From: Phocaeicola plebeius DSM 17135
Lineage (GTDB): Bacteria; Bacteroidota; Bacteroidia; Bacteroidales; Bacteroidaceae
Length of the DNA stretch: 64,000 nt
Assembly: GCF_000187895.1 (NCBI RefSeq)
Contig: NZ_DS990133.1
Span: forward strand, 62,001 to 126,000
Reading direction: 5' to 3'
The first letter of the stretch is position 1. Each line of letters opens with the position of its first letter. Below, one piece after another: positions 44,703 to 53,235 of the stretch. The notes below the pieces were generated by a model that did no database searches, was not told the DNA's origin, and saw only the letters and a list, made by a program, of their open reading frames with translations. The position numbers and the translations under genes are program-made.

Positions 44703-47162
44703 ATGAAAAAAAATATTGCTATCGTTTCGTTACTGGCTGTTTCTATAAAGAGCGCCTTGGCAGGTCCGGTATCACCTGAGAACTCATTACCTAAAGATAC
44801 AACAAAGGTTATTGACATAGAAGAGGTTGTGGTTATTGCTACTCCAAAGGAGAACAACCGTCTGCGTCAGCAGGCTACTTCATCGACTTCCTTTTCACAA
44901 AGTGCGATGCGCAATAATTCGGTAACCTCTGTAAAATCATTGTCTGCACTGGTACCGAACTTATTTATTCCGGAATATGGTTCTAAGCTGACCACTTCTG
45001 TTTATATCCGAGGTATCGGTTCACGTATCAACACACCGGCTGTCGGACTTTATGTAGATAATATCCCTTTCATTGACAAATCCGCATTCGATTTCAACTA
45101 CTCCGATATTGAACGTATCGACGTAATGCGAGGACCACAAGGAACACTCTACGGACGCAACACCATGGGAGGACTTATCCGTGTGTTTACCAAATCGCCG
45201 TTTACGTATCAGGGAACAGACCTTCGTTTAGGTGCTGCCACCTACAACAATTACAATGCCTCACTTACTCACTACCATCGTATCTCCAATCAGTTTGCCT
45301 TCTCAGTCGGACTGTTTTATGACCATAAGGGAGGTTTCTTCAAAAACGACTTCAACGGAAAACGAATTGATACGGACAATGAGTTTGGCGGACGCATACG
45401 TGCCATTTATCTGCCGACTGAAAACTTGAAACTTGACTTTACCGTAAACTACGAATATACCAACCAGGGTGGCTATCCGTATGAATACACGGGTAAAGTC
45501 AAAGGAGAAGAAGACCGTGCAGAGTATATCGGCCGCATCTCTTACGACAATGCCTGCGGATACAAACGTAACTTGCTGAACACGGGAGTAAACCTGGAAT
45601 ATCAGGCTGACAACTTTATTCTCAGCAGCGTAACCGGTTTCCAGTACCTACGCGACCACATGGATCTGGACCAGGATTTTACGGAACAGAACATCTACAC
45701 CATGATGCAGAAACAGAATTCCAAGACACTCAGCGAAGAAATCGTGTTGAAGTCCAAACCCGGACGCCGCTGGCAGTGGACTACCGGAGTTAGCGGATTC
45801 TATCAGTGGCTGGATACAGAGGCTCCTGTCACCTTTCAGAAGGACGGAGTAAACTGGCTGAATTCTACCATCAACACAAACGCCAACAAATACATGCCCA
45901 CGATATCAATGGGGGCCATGAGCATGAAGCTAAACTTCAATGACGTAATCAATGGTGAACAACTTGCCATTCCGGGAAAATTCAGCACGCCGATCTTGAA
46001 TGGGGCGATTTTCCATCAATCCACTTTCAATGATCTTTTCGGGCTAGAAGGACTCTCTTTCACTGCCGGTCTTCGCATGGACTATGAAAGCCTGAAGCTG
46101 GATTATTACAGTGGTTGCCAATTTACTCATACTTACTCATTGAGCGGTACATTAACTCCAGCCAACAAAGTAATTGAAATGATTCCGGCACAAGAATTCA
46201 ACGTAAACAACGGTTATGATGGAAAGCTGTCGCACGACTATATCCAGCTGTTGCCTAAATTCGCCTTGCAATATGATTTTGACTCACGTAACAACATCTA
46301 CGCCAGTGTATCCAAAGGATACCGTTCGGGAGGATACAACATCCAGATGTTCTCCGACCTGTTACAGAATGACATGCAGGCAAGTATGATGAAACACGTG
46401 GCCGATGTAACTATTCCGGTAGTCAACAATGTACCGATGCTGAACGAGGAACAGAAACAAATGATTGCAGGAATGCTGAACGGTATGGCTCAGAGCCCGC
46501 AAACAGACGTAAAAGCAGCCACGCTCTACAAGCCGGAATATTCATGGAACTACGAAATCGGTTCTCACCTCACCTTGTTCAACGGAAAGTTACAAACTGA
46601 CCTCTCTGCGTTCTACATGGACACTCGCGACCAGCAGTTGTCACGCTTTGCTGAAAGTGGATTGGGACGTATCACCGTGAATGCCGGAAAGAGCCGTAGC
46701 TTAGGTGCAGAAGCTAGCTTACGCGCACAGCTTACCGACCAGTTCAGCCTGAACGGAAACTACGGATATACATACGCCACCTTCACTGATTATGTGATAA
46801 GTGAAACAGAAAACTATAACGGCAACTATGTCCCCTTCGTCCCTAAACATACATTTGCAGTAGGCGGACAATACATTTTCCCACTACGCAAGAACGCTAT
46901 TCTGGACAACATCACCCTGGATGCCAACTATCGTGCTGCAGGCCGTATCTACTGGACAGAACAGAACAATGCCAGTCAGGCACTTTACGGCACATTGAAC
47001 GGCCGACTCAGTTTGAACAAGGGTAACGGACAAATCGGTTTCTGGGTAAACAATGCCTTAAACAAAGATTATCAGGCTTTCTACTTTGAAACAATGAGCC
47101 GTGGATTCGCACAAAAAGGACGTCCCGTACAAGTGGGAATTGACATCCGTTGCCGCTTCTAA
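44703..47162 (+). CDS. TonB-dependent outer-membrane receptor
   Basis: 819 residues with a signal peptide (KKNIAIVSLLAVSIKSALA). A short linker, with IDIEEVVVIATPKEN as possible TonB box, precedes the plug (SLSALVPNLFIPEYG, SVYIRGIGSR, VGLYVDNIPF, RGPQGTLYGRNTMGGLIRV) and a barrel ending with VQVGIDIRCRF, terminal F. It lacks the SusC-type N-terminal extension and has no SusD neighbour, so a metal or other small-molecule receptor is likelier than a glycan one, but no ligand is shown. The LuxR-type gene is 87 nt upstream. Confidence 0.9.
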   Translation: MKKNIAIVSLLAVSIKSALAGPVSPENSLPKDTTKVIDIEEVVVIATPKENNRLRQQATSSTSFSQSAMRNNSVTSVKSLSALVPNLFIPEYGSKLTTSVYIRGIGSRINTPAVGLYVDNIPFIDKSAFDFNYSDIERIDVMRGPQGTLYGRNTMGGLIRVFTKSPFTYQGTDLRLGAATYNNYNASLTHYHRISNQFAFSVGLFYDHKGGFFKNDFNGKRIDTDNEFGGRIRAIYLPTENLKLDFTVNYEYTNQGGYPYEYTGKVKGEEDRAEYIGRISYDNACGYKRNLLNTGVNLEYQADNFILSSVTGFQYLRDHMDLDQDFTEQNIYTMMQKQNSKTLSEEIVLKSKPGRRWQWTTGVSGFYQWLDTEAPVTFQKDGVNWLNSTINTNANKYMPTISMGAMSMKLNFNDVINGEQLAIPGKFSTPILNGAIFHQSTFNDLFGLEGLSFTAGLRMDYESLKLDYYSGCQFTHTYSLSGTLTPANKVIEMIPAQEFNVNNGYDGKLSHDYIQLLPKFALQYDFDSRNNIYASVSKGYRSGGYNIQMFSDLLQNDMQASMMKHVADVTIPVVNNVPMLNEEQKQMIAGMLNGMAQSPQTDVKAATLYKPEYSWNYEIGSHLTLFNGKLQTDLSAFYMDTRDQQLSRFAESGLGRITVNAGKSRSLGAEASLRAQLTDQFSLNGNYGYTYATFTDYVISETENYNGNYVPFVPKHTFAVGGQYIFPLRKNAILDNITLDANYRAAGRIYWTEQNNASQALYGTLNGRLSLNKGNGQIGFWVNNALNKDYQAFYFETMSRGFAQKGRPVQVGIDIRCRF

Positions 47163-47184
47163 AAAGCGCAAGAATATTAAAAAC

Positions 47185-47295
47185 AGAACGCTTCGACGTT
47201 TGAAACAAGACGCAAGTCCGTTTCAAGTAAAACGCAAGTACATTTAAGACAAAACGCAAGGAGGTTTCAAAACAAACGTCCTTGCGTTTGAAGTG
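47185..47295. repeat. Array 3: 22-nt units with ACGCAAG cores
   Basis: Five units, four of 22 nt and one of 23 nt: 47185-47206, 47207-47228, 47229-47250, 47251-47273 and 47274-47295. Middle units start AAGACGCAAGTCCG, AAAACGCAAGTACA and AAAACGCAAGGAGG; the last is inverted relative to the others. A further degenerate unit may precede (47163-47184). The IS element starts at the end of the last unit (47294). The array follows the TonB receptor stop. Confidence 0.8.
47252..47289 (+). terminator. Hairpin in array 3, possible terminator of the receptor gene
   Basis: Perfect 11-bp stem AAACGCAAGGA (47252-47262) and TCCTTGCGTTT (47279-47289), loop of 16 nt, weak T-run. It could end the TonB receptor transcript 90 nt after the stop. 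Confidence 0.5.
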
Positions 47296-47492
47296 TACTA
47301 AAAATAGTTGTCAGTTTGAAGATTAATTCCTGACTAAGTTGACAGGTTAAACATTATATTCCTAAAAAGGTTGTCAGTTCTGCAAAACTACAACAAAAAC
47401 TCAATATCCGTATATTTTCTCTCTAAAAACTCATCGCTCGGGGAGCGCCGTGCGGCAAGGGGCGGGAGCACCCGTCCCGACGAGCACATCTT

Positions 47493-48362
47493 TCAGTTAT
47501 ACCGATATTCCATAAGAGGGTTTCCTCCTCTGCCTGAAAAGACTTCCATAGGGGTCTTCATACCCAGTGCCCTGTGTGGTCTGGCATTGTTGTACATCGC
47601 TACGGATTTACTTACGGCTTCCTCTGCCTGTCTGAAGTCCATATCACCTTCATTGAAGAGCCACCCGTTCTTCAGGGTGTTGTTCATCCTCTCGGCCAGG
47701 GCATTGTGAAGCGGGTCTCCCGTCTGGGTCATGCTGATTCTGATGCCTTGTGAAAGCAGCAGGTTCGTGTACTGCTTCGAGGCATACTGCACGCCACGGT
47801 CAGAGTGGTGTATCATGCCTTCCGTACTGATTCCGTAGGCACGGTAGGTCTCCAGAGCCATGTACATGGCTTTCAGCGGTCCCTCCGCATCCAGACTCCT
47901 GCTCAGGCAGTATCCGACTATGTATCTGCTGTAGGCGTCAGTCACCAGTGAAAGATAGGCAAAACCTTCTCTGGTATAGATATAGGTGATGTCCGCCACC
48001 ACAAGCCGGCCATTGCCCACAGGCGTGTACTTGGGAGAAGTGTTTACAAGATCCCTGTAAAGACGGTAACCGTGTCTGGAGTCCGTGGTACGAGGACGGT
48101 ACCTTGTCCGCCTGAGCATGAGCGAGTTGGAACGGAGCACATTGTAAAACCTGTCCCGTCCTATGGTGAACTTTTCCCTGAAGTATTCACGGCAGAGTGT
48201 GTAGAGTTCCCGACAGCCCGCCTTGGGAAGACATTCCTTCTGGCGGACGTACAGGCAGTACAATACAATGCTGGCAGAGAGTATGTCAGCCTCGTTTGAG
48301 GCATAGTCATGCTTGTAGTATCCCTGTGCTGATATGCCAAGCAATCTGCAAAGCGGACGCAC
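47493..48362 (-). CDS. IS3 transposase OrfB (DDE integrase domain)
   Basis: 289 residues from a GTG at 48362; the same frame continues upstream to the slippery site at 48414-48419 and is probably translated as an OrfAB fusion. An HTH_21-like start (CRLLGISAQGYYKH) precedes an integrase core with VADITYIYT (first Asp), HHSDRGVQYASKQY (second Asp) and the final Glu in ALAERMNNTLKNGW. All three catalytic residues are present. It catalyses cut-and-circle transposition of IS3-type elements. Confidence 0.9.
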   Translation of the reverse strand: MRPLCRLLGISAQGYYKHDYASNEADILSASIVLYCLYVRQKECLPKAGCRELYTLCREYFREKFTIGRDRFYNVLRSNSLMLRRTRYRPRTTDSRHGYRLYRDLVNTSPKYTPVGNGRLVVADITYIYTREGFAYLSLVTDAYSRYIVGYCLSRSLDAEGPLKAMYMALETYRAYGISTEGMIHHSDRGVQYASKQYTNLLLSQGIRISMTQTGDPLHNALAERMNNTLKNGWLFNEGDMDFRQAEEAVSKSVAMYNNARPHRALGMKTPMEVFSGRGGNPLMEYRYN

Positions 48363-48397
48363 GCGGTAACGGCGTCCGCCTTGAGACAGGCCCCGGA

Positions 48398-48754
48398 TTA
48401 CTTGGCACCGGAGTTTTTTCTTACCGGAATGTTATAGGTCTTTTCCGCAAGGTCAATCATGCAGTCGTAGGCGTCACGGGCCATGTTGGACTGCTTCAAC
48501 TCTACTTCCAGGGACTTGATTTTCCGCTCGAGCTCATGAATACGGTCATGAAGCTCCTGCTCGGTCTGACTTAGTTTCTTGCTCATAATGGGACTTGGTT
48601 TATCTTCAATCCCAAAGATACGAAGCCAGCGGCTAATTGTAGTACGTTTCAGACCTTTTTCTCGTTCAAATTCACTATGGTTCTGAGAAGAACACATATA
48701 TTCTTCCAGATAAGACAGACATTCTGCCTTTGAGAACTTTCGATTTTTACGCAT
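48398..48754 (-). CDS. IS3 OrfA with programmed -1 frameshift
   Basis: 118 residues: a helix-turn-helix (CLSYLEEYMCSSQNHSEFER, TTISRWLRIFG) and a leucine zipper coiled coil (ELHDRIHELERKIKSLEVEL). Near its end the codons run AGA AAA AAC (48413-48419 on the minus strand), and slipping by -1 in the A6 run continues as KKLRCQVIRGL into OrfB. This is the standard way IS3 elements make OrfAB transposase. Confidence 0.88.
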   Translation of the reverse strand: MRKNRKFSKAECLSYLEEYMCSSQNHSEFEREKGLKRTTISRWLRIFGIEDKPSPIMSKKLSQTEQELHDRIHELERKIKSLEVELKQSNMARDAYDCMIDLAEKTYNIPVRKNSGAK

Positions 48755-48840
48755 GTTACTAAATAAATTGTGTCAACTTATTTAGTACACTACAGTTTTT
48801 TACATTGATATAAATCCCTTTTTAAAACAGCAGAAAGCCA

Positions 48841-49128
48841 TTAAATTCCAGTCAAATATCCTTTCAATGCTTCCACATATTCGGCCATAGCTTCCCGCCC
48901 TTTTGAGGTCATCCGGCAAACAGTACGAGGTTTCTTGACCACAAAACTTTTTTCCACCTCGATATAACCGGCTTCGCTCAACTTGTCAAGCTGCACACTA
49001 AGATTACCTGCCGTGGCATTAGTCTGCTCTTTCAGGTACACAAAATCAGCCTCGTCCACAGACAAGAGTATCGACATCACAGCTAGACGAAGCTGTGAAT
49101 GAAGCAACGGATTCAGTTCTTTCAACAT
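48841..49128 (-). CDS. Winged-helix transcriptional regulator
   Basis: 95 residues, a small stand-alone winged helix (PF13601-like): RLAVMSILLSVDEADFVYLK, TNATAGNLSVQLDKLSEAGY and the wing FVVKKPRTVCRMTSKGREAM. It overlaps the upstream membrane-protein gene by 7 nt. It probably binds the 19-nt dyads TGGTTTATTTTATAAACCA upstream of that gene and represses its own operon. Confidence 0.88.
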   Translation of the reverse strand: MLKELNPLLHSQLRLAVMSILLSVDEADFVYLKEQTNATAGNLSVQLDKLSEAGYIEVEKSFVVKKPRTVCRMTSKGREAMAEYVEALKGYLTGI

Positions 49129-49739
49129 ACGTTACGGGCCTTTCGGTTTAAATAATGGCCGGGCAACACCATCATGACCACAAACGACAATCCAAAGTAC
49201 AGATACCAGTCAATGGTAACAGCCTGATGAAGGGTATAGGCCATCAGCATGTAAATGGCAAAACAAAAGCCTACCAGCGGTGACCACATCACGACTCGGC
49301 TACGGATGATGATTCCCGTAATGGAAACTCCGATACCGCTATAAAGCAGAGAAAGGGGCAGCATCAATGAAAAATTGACTCCTCCGTAGTGGAATGCCAG
49401 CAAAGACATGATGACTACGGTCAGCACAAACAGGCTGCCTATCACTTTCCAGACCTGCAGAATGGCACGGTCGGTATACGTAATTACCGAAGGAGTTTCC
49501 TTGCGCTGCATGCGAAGCATAAAGCCCCAGAACAGAAACATACTGAACCAGCCGATACTCCAACGGGCATCTCCCGTATAGTACACCAATAAAAACAACA
49601 GTACCGAAAGCGCCGCAGTAAAATATCCCCAGTAAAGAAACTGGTTTCCACTGCCCACTTCCATATTCTTCCGAGTAGAACGAATCATTTGTGAAATCAG
49701 TTCCAGGCTTTCTTGTTCTGATAATTTCTTTTCTTCCAT
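49122..49739 (-). CDS. Membrane protein co-encoded with a winged-helix regulator
   Basis: 205 residues from MEEKKLSEQESLELISQMI; a longer start at 49772 would begin inside an operator and add 11 residues, so it is less likely. After a cytoplasmic segment to about residue 30 there are about six hydrophobic spans (FLYWGYFTAALSVLLFLLVYY, SLFVLTVVIMSLLAFHY and others). This pairing of a small winged-helix protein and a membrane protein recurs in Bacteroidetes; function is unknown. Confidence 0.78.
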   Translation of the reverse strand: MEEKKLSEQESLELISQMIRSTRKNMEVGSGNQFLYWGYFTAALSVLLFLLVYYTGDARWSIGWFSMFLFWGFMLRMQRKETPSVITYTDRAILQVWKVIGSLFVLTVVIMSLLAFHYGGVNFSLMLPLSLLYSGIGVSITGIIIRSRVVMWSPLVGFCFAIYMLMAYTLHQAVTIDWYLYFGLSFVVMMVLPGHYLNRKARNVC

Positions 49740-49771
49740 AAGGCAATCAGTTTTAGGTTTTAAATTCAACA

Positions 49772-49790
49772 TGGTTTATTTTATAAACCA
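49772..49790. promoter_or_regulatory. Operator site 2 of the winged-helix regulator
   Basis: TGGTTTATTTTATAAACCA, perfect 8-bp arms around TTT, in the 5' leader of the membrane-protein gene. Confidence 0.75.
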
Positions 49791-49839
49791 TAAAGCGAAA
49801 AATAAAGGCAAGGAGGCGCGCTTCTCTCTTGCTTTAATG

Positions 49840-49871
49840 CAAATATAAATAAGTTTATTTTATAAACCAAA
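49840..49871 (-). promoter_or_regulatory. Promoter of the winged-helix operon
   Basis: Minus strand: -33 TTTG at 49868-49871, 20-nt spacer, -7 TATATTTG at 49840-49847. The spacer contains operator site 1. Confidence 0.75.
49851..49869. promoter_or_regulatory. Operator site 1 of the winged-helix regulator
   Basis: AAGTTTATTTTATAAACCA, 17 of 19 identical to site 2, 79 bp away (start to start), lying between the -33 and -7 boxes. Binding here would block RNA polymerase. Confidence 0.75.
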
Positions 49872-49899
49872 TAAAACAGCAGGAAAATAACAGAAAAAA

Positions 49900-49930
49900 A
49901 GCCGTTCCAATCTTTACGACTGAAACGGCT
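49900..49930 (-). terminator. Terminator of the cytochrome c operon
   Basis: Stem AGCCGTT (49900-49906) with AACGGCT (49924-49930); on the minus strand it is followed by seven T residues. It follows the peroxidase stop at 49958. Confidence 0.75.
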
Positions 49931-49957
49931 CATATAGAATAAAAAAGATGTACTTAC

Positions 49958-51346
49958 TTATTTCTGCAAGTCATTCTCATTCACTAGCAACTTACCTTGG
50001 TATTCTCCGGTCAACGTACGCAGGAAGGATACCATCTGTGCGACTTCCTGTGTTGACAAATCCACGCCTACCTCGTACTTAGCCATGGCAATGACGGCAT
50101 CTTCCAGCGTAGCCTGTGTTCCATCATGGAAATAAGGTGCAGTCAATGCCACATTACGCAATCCGGGCACTTTAAAGCGATGACGGTCTCTTTCGTCTTT
50201 TGTTTCCTTGAAACGGCCATTGTCTTCTATGGTCAGTTCCGTACCACGGTCGGCAAAGTAATCATGCTTGATGCCGAGCAATTCGTACGACTGTCCACCC
50301 ATGTTCTCACCTACATGGCAAGTAGCACAGTTGTATTTCTTGAACAAATCATATCCAGCCAGCTCTTCAGCCGTCAGGGCTGCATTATCCCCTTTCAGGT
50401 ACTTATCGAAACGTGAGTTCGGTGTAAGCAAGGTTCTTTCAAACTCCTGAATGGCATCTGTAATGTTTGCCTGATTGAAACCGTCGGGATACACTTCCTT
50501 AAATGCCTTGCTGAAAGCTGCATCCGCATTCAATTTCTCGCAAATCTCATCAAACGACTTGCAAGCCATTTCTACCGGATTCAAAGGAGGACCGGCTGCC
50601 TGATCGGCCAGCGTAGCGGCACGTCCGTCCCAGAACTGCACGAAATTATAATGTGCATTATATACAGAAGGAGCATTTACTCCACCAAACTGACCTCCTA
50701 CTCCTTCTGAGAACTGTTTGTTATCTACTCCACCGGTATTCAATCCGTGACAAGACGAACAAGATACAGTATTATCGGCCGACAGACGTACGTCGTGGAA
50801 CAGCAGATTACCTAAAATCACCTTCCGCATATCTACCGGAACGGAATCCTGAATCGGACGGATGGTTTCATTGCTCCACTGCGCATGAGCCAGCTGATTG
50901 GGATAGAAGGCTGCACGCTGTGACTTCACCCACGAAAGTGCCATCTGCTTTTCCGTATCATTCAACGAAGCTCCCCAATGTACCAGATAATATTTGGCCA
51001 TAGGCATGGTGCCGTCCAATATCACCTTCTCTACTTTTGCCAAATCTACCTCGCTGACTTTCTCTCCTTTTTTCAAAGCTTCTAACATCGGAGTCATGTC
51101 GAAAGAGCGGTAAGCCAGGCGAGCATCTTCCTTGACTAGCTTTCCAGCAACCGGCAAGCTGGCATAAAACGGTAATTCCGGATTGGCAGTATGACAGGCC
51201 ATACATCCGCTGCTCGCAATGATTTCTTCCATCTGAGCACTGCTTTCCAAACTGGCTGAGGGAGGACGGTTCACCACCCGATAGGTTGCGGCCAATACCG
51301 CAGCTACCACCAGCACTGAAAAAATGATTTTTGTTCTTTTCTTCAT
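49958..51346 (-). CDS. Cytochrome c peroxidase, tri-haem
   Basis: 462 residues with an N-terminal anchor (KIIFSVLVVAAVLAATYRV). It has three CxxCH haem sites: CMACH at about residue 48 in an additional haem-binding domain, then CSSCH (near 196) and CATCH (near 340) of the CcpA/MauG di-haem core. It would reduce hydrogen peroxide to water in the periplasm. Most bacterial CcpA proteins carry two haems; the extra N-terminal haem may accept electrons from the quinone pool. It is last in an operon with ccsA and resB, needed for haem attachment. Confidence 0.9.
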   Translation of the reverse strand: MKKRTKIIFSVLVVAAVLAATYRVVNRPPSASLESSAQMEEIIASSGCMACHTANPELPFYASLPVAGKLVKEDARLAYRSFDMTPMLEALKKGEKVSEVDLAKVEKVILDGTMPMAKYYLVHWGASLNDTEKQMALSWVKSQRAAFYPNQLAHAQWSNETIRPIQDSVPVDMRKVILGNLLFHDVRLSADNTVSCSSCHGLNTGGVDNKQFSEGVGGQFGGVNAPSVYNAHYNFVQFWDGRAATLADQAAGPPLNPVEMACKSFDEICEKLNADAAFSKAFKEVYPDGFNQANITDAIQEFERTLLTPNSRFDKYLKGDNAALTAEELAGYDLFKKYNCATCHVGENMGGQSYELLGIKHDYFADRGTELTIEDNGRFKETKDERDRHRFKVPGLRNVALTAPYFHDGTQATLEDAVIAMAKYEVGVDLSTQEVAQMVSFLRTLTGEYQGKLLVNENDLQK

Positions 51347-51398
51347 AAGAAACTGATTAGATTTTAATAACTCAATAAATATCTCACACGTTAAAATG

Positions 51399-52181
51399 CT
51401 AAGAACGGTTGTATAAATGCACGCTTTGCTGTGCGGCAGGAAGGTAATTCACCCCATACCAGCACATCTGTAGCGAAAGGAAAGACACAATCAGTATCCA
51501 GTACAGCGTACGCGGAGTACTCCTGCGGAACAAGCGCAGATGTACGTACAGCAAATAACCTGTCCACGTAACTGCTGCCCAGGTTTCTTTCGGATCCCAG
51601 CTCCAATAATGTCCCCAGGCCGCTTTTGCCCAAATTGCTCCGGTCAGCATACCGACTGTCAGAAAGGCCAATCCTGCATAAACTAACTTGTCGGCGGCTT
51701 CAAGGTAATTCTCCCGATGCTTGTAAAGTCCCATACAGGCCAAAATAAACGCACAGCCTAATACAGAATAGGAAAACATATACACCGTGACATGAGGAAC
51801 AAACCACGGGCTTTGCAAGGCAGGCATGAGGGACTGGTCATGAATTTCCGGTTTCAGAATATTGATAATCGCAAATACCGCACCTACTACAGTGGAAAAA
51901 GACAATATCCAGGGGTACTTCCAACGAAGATAGGTCAGCAAGCCGGATATACCCATAAAGAACGAATACCACAATCTGGTCTCGCCCATAGTGCGCAAAG
52001 GAGGACGCTGAAGGCTCAGCCAGAATCCGGTAATAAAGGCGGCAAACACCAATATACCTGACAAGGTCAGCCCAATAGCCCATTGGCTCCGCTCTTTAGA
52101 GAACAAGGCAAAAACCGCTCCGGCTCCCCATAAAACGATGGCAGGCAGGGCAAACAAATAAAAATTATCCCACGTAATCAT
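51399..52181 (-). CDS. ccsA: Cytochrome c maturation protein CcsA/ResC-like
   Basis: 260 residues, about eight transmembrane spans, and the tryptophan-rich haem motif WGHYWSWDPKETWAAVTW with flanking histidines. It exports or holds haem and, with ResB, attaches it to apocytochrome c (system II). Gene order is resB, ccsA, peroxidase, with 28 and 52 nt between the genes. Confidence 0.92.
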   Translation of the reverse strand: MITWDNFYLFALPAIVLWGAGAVFALFSKERSQWAIGLTLSGILVFAAFITGFWLSLQRPPLRTMGETRLWYSFFMGISGLLTYLRWKYPWILSFSTVVGAVFAIINILKPEIHDQSLMPALQSPWFVPHVTVYMFSYSVLGCAFILACMGLYKHRENYLEAADKLVYAGLAFLTVGMLTGAIWAKAAWGHYWSWDPKETWAAVTWTGYLLYVHLRLFRRSTPRTLYWILIVSFLSLQMCWYGVNYLPAAQQSVHLYNRS

Positions 52182-52209
52182 TCAAGAATAGTGTTAGTTA
52201 TATATAAAG

Positions 52210-53112
52210 TCAGTCAACAAGTTCACTTACAGATTTACTCATCTGCTTGTCTGGCCCTGCCAGAAAGAGCAGTAACCCTCCGCACAGCATCATCACAATG
52301 CCCAACAGCATGACGTATTTCAGCGGCTCACGCACAATCTGCACTACGCAGTATTCCGGTTCGGCAGAATGCACATCATAGGAAGTCAGGTAATAATCTT
52401 CTACCCAGCTTGCCGAATAGGGCTGGTTTACTTCCAGATGTATCGGTTTTCCGTCCATTGACACTTCGGCAAAGAAGCGGCGTGGCGTACCATTGGGATA
52501 ATGCTCTACAGTAAAGTTTGTCAGCTGCAACGGTTTTTCCAGGTATACCACATTTCCCCCGGAGGTAAAAGCTTCATTGTTCGGATTAGCCCGAAATACC
52601 GGAATGCGCAAGGTCTGTTCCTCTGCACTTCCCATAAATCCGGCAAAGAGCGCCAGCCACAATCCGGCATGATTCAGCATAAAACGCCACCGATTACGCC
52701 CCGGCGTGAAAAATCGTCTTACGGTAATCATTCCCAAATGAGTCAGCAACCCGAATAATCCGGTAACAAAAATCCAGGAAGACATAAAATTATAGCAACC
52801 CAAACGAGAAAATAAACCCGACTTCTCTGCAGCCTCTTGCGCAGAAAGCTGGGGAAACAAGCCTATCACCAGACAACCGGCCAAAAACCAGCCTAATGTC
52901 CAGCAGGTACATTGCGGGGAAAGCCACAAACGGACAGCTTCCGAATGACGCTTCTCCTTATAGCCATATCCTATCAATGCAATCCACAGTAAGGCTAAAA
53001 TAGCATCTAATGGAAAAGCAAAAAAGGCAAACGGAAAATTGCCAAAAACACATTGGGCTGCCACAGACAGCAGCAATAATAAAATGAATAGTAAGTTAGT
53101 CTTTAAGTTCAT
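52210..53112 (-). CDS. resB: Cytochrome c maturation protein ResB-like
   Basis: 300 residues: three to four N-terminal membrane spans, a soluble periplasmic domain of about 110 residues (VYLEKPLQLTNFTVEHYPNG) and a last span before the C-terminus. It is the ResB/Ccs1 partner of CcsA in system II maturation. At 300 residues it is shorter than many ResB proteins (over 450), as is usual in Bacteroides. First in the operon; promoter box at 53138-53145. Confidence 0.88.
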   Translation of the reverse strand: MNLKTNLLFILLLLLSVAAQCVFGNFPFAFFAFPLDAILALLWIALIGYGYKEKRHSEAVRLWLSPQCTCWTLGWFLAGCLVIGLFPQLSAQEAAEKSGLFSRLGCYNFMSSWIFVTGLFGLLTHLGMITVRRFFTPGRNRWRFMLNHAGLWLALFAGFMGSAEEQTLRIPVFRANPNNEAFTSGGNVVYLEKPLQLTNFTVEHYPNGTPRRFFAEVSMDGKPIHLEVNQPYSASWVEDYYLTSYDVHSAEPEYCVVQIVREPLKYVMLLGIVMMLCGGLLLFLAGPDKQMSKSVSELVD

Positions 53113-53137
53113 TCATCAGTCGTTGGTGAAATATGTG

Positions 53138-53145
53138 CAAAGATA
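53138..53145 (-). promoter_or_regulatory. -7 box TATCTTTG for resB-ccsA
   Basis: TAnnTTTG on the minus strand, 26 nt before the start at 53112. Confidence 0.55.
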
Positions 53146-53179
53146 GGGAGTTTATTTAATACTGCAACAAAATTGTAAA

Positions 53180-53227
53180 GATAACAAATCTTTTTCCCTG
53201 CAAAATTCGGAAAAAAGATTTGTTATC
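53180..53227 (-). terminator. Terminator of the fuc operon
   Basis: Long AT-rich stem GATAACAAATCTTTTTCC (53180-53197) with GGAAAAAAGATTTGTTATC (53209-53227), just after the fucP stop at 53236. Confidence 0.75.
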
Positions 53228-53235
53228 CTCCTTTT

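Larger units (their letters stand above)
47294..48789 (-). mobile_element. IS3-family insertion sequence, complete
   Basis: About 1.5 kb bounded by TGTACTAAA (47294-47302) and TTTAGTACA (48781-48789), ending in TG...CA. The subterminal motif GTTGACA/GTTGTCA recurs three times at the left end and once at the right. It carries orfA and orfB with a slippery sequence between them. Flanks show no 3-4 bp target duplication (AAG left, CTA right). The 47302-47492 left end, between the IR and orfB, has a GC-rich hairpin region (GGGCGGG/CCCGTCCC near 47460-47480). It lies between the TonB receptor and the winged-helix gene. Confidence 0.85.

Noticed and set aside
49339..49746. 135-residue minus-strand frame overlapping the membrane-protein gene
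   Set aside because: Same strand but another frame; the 49122-49739 frame has the membrane spans and fits the operator-regulator arrangement.
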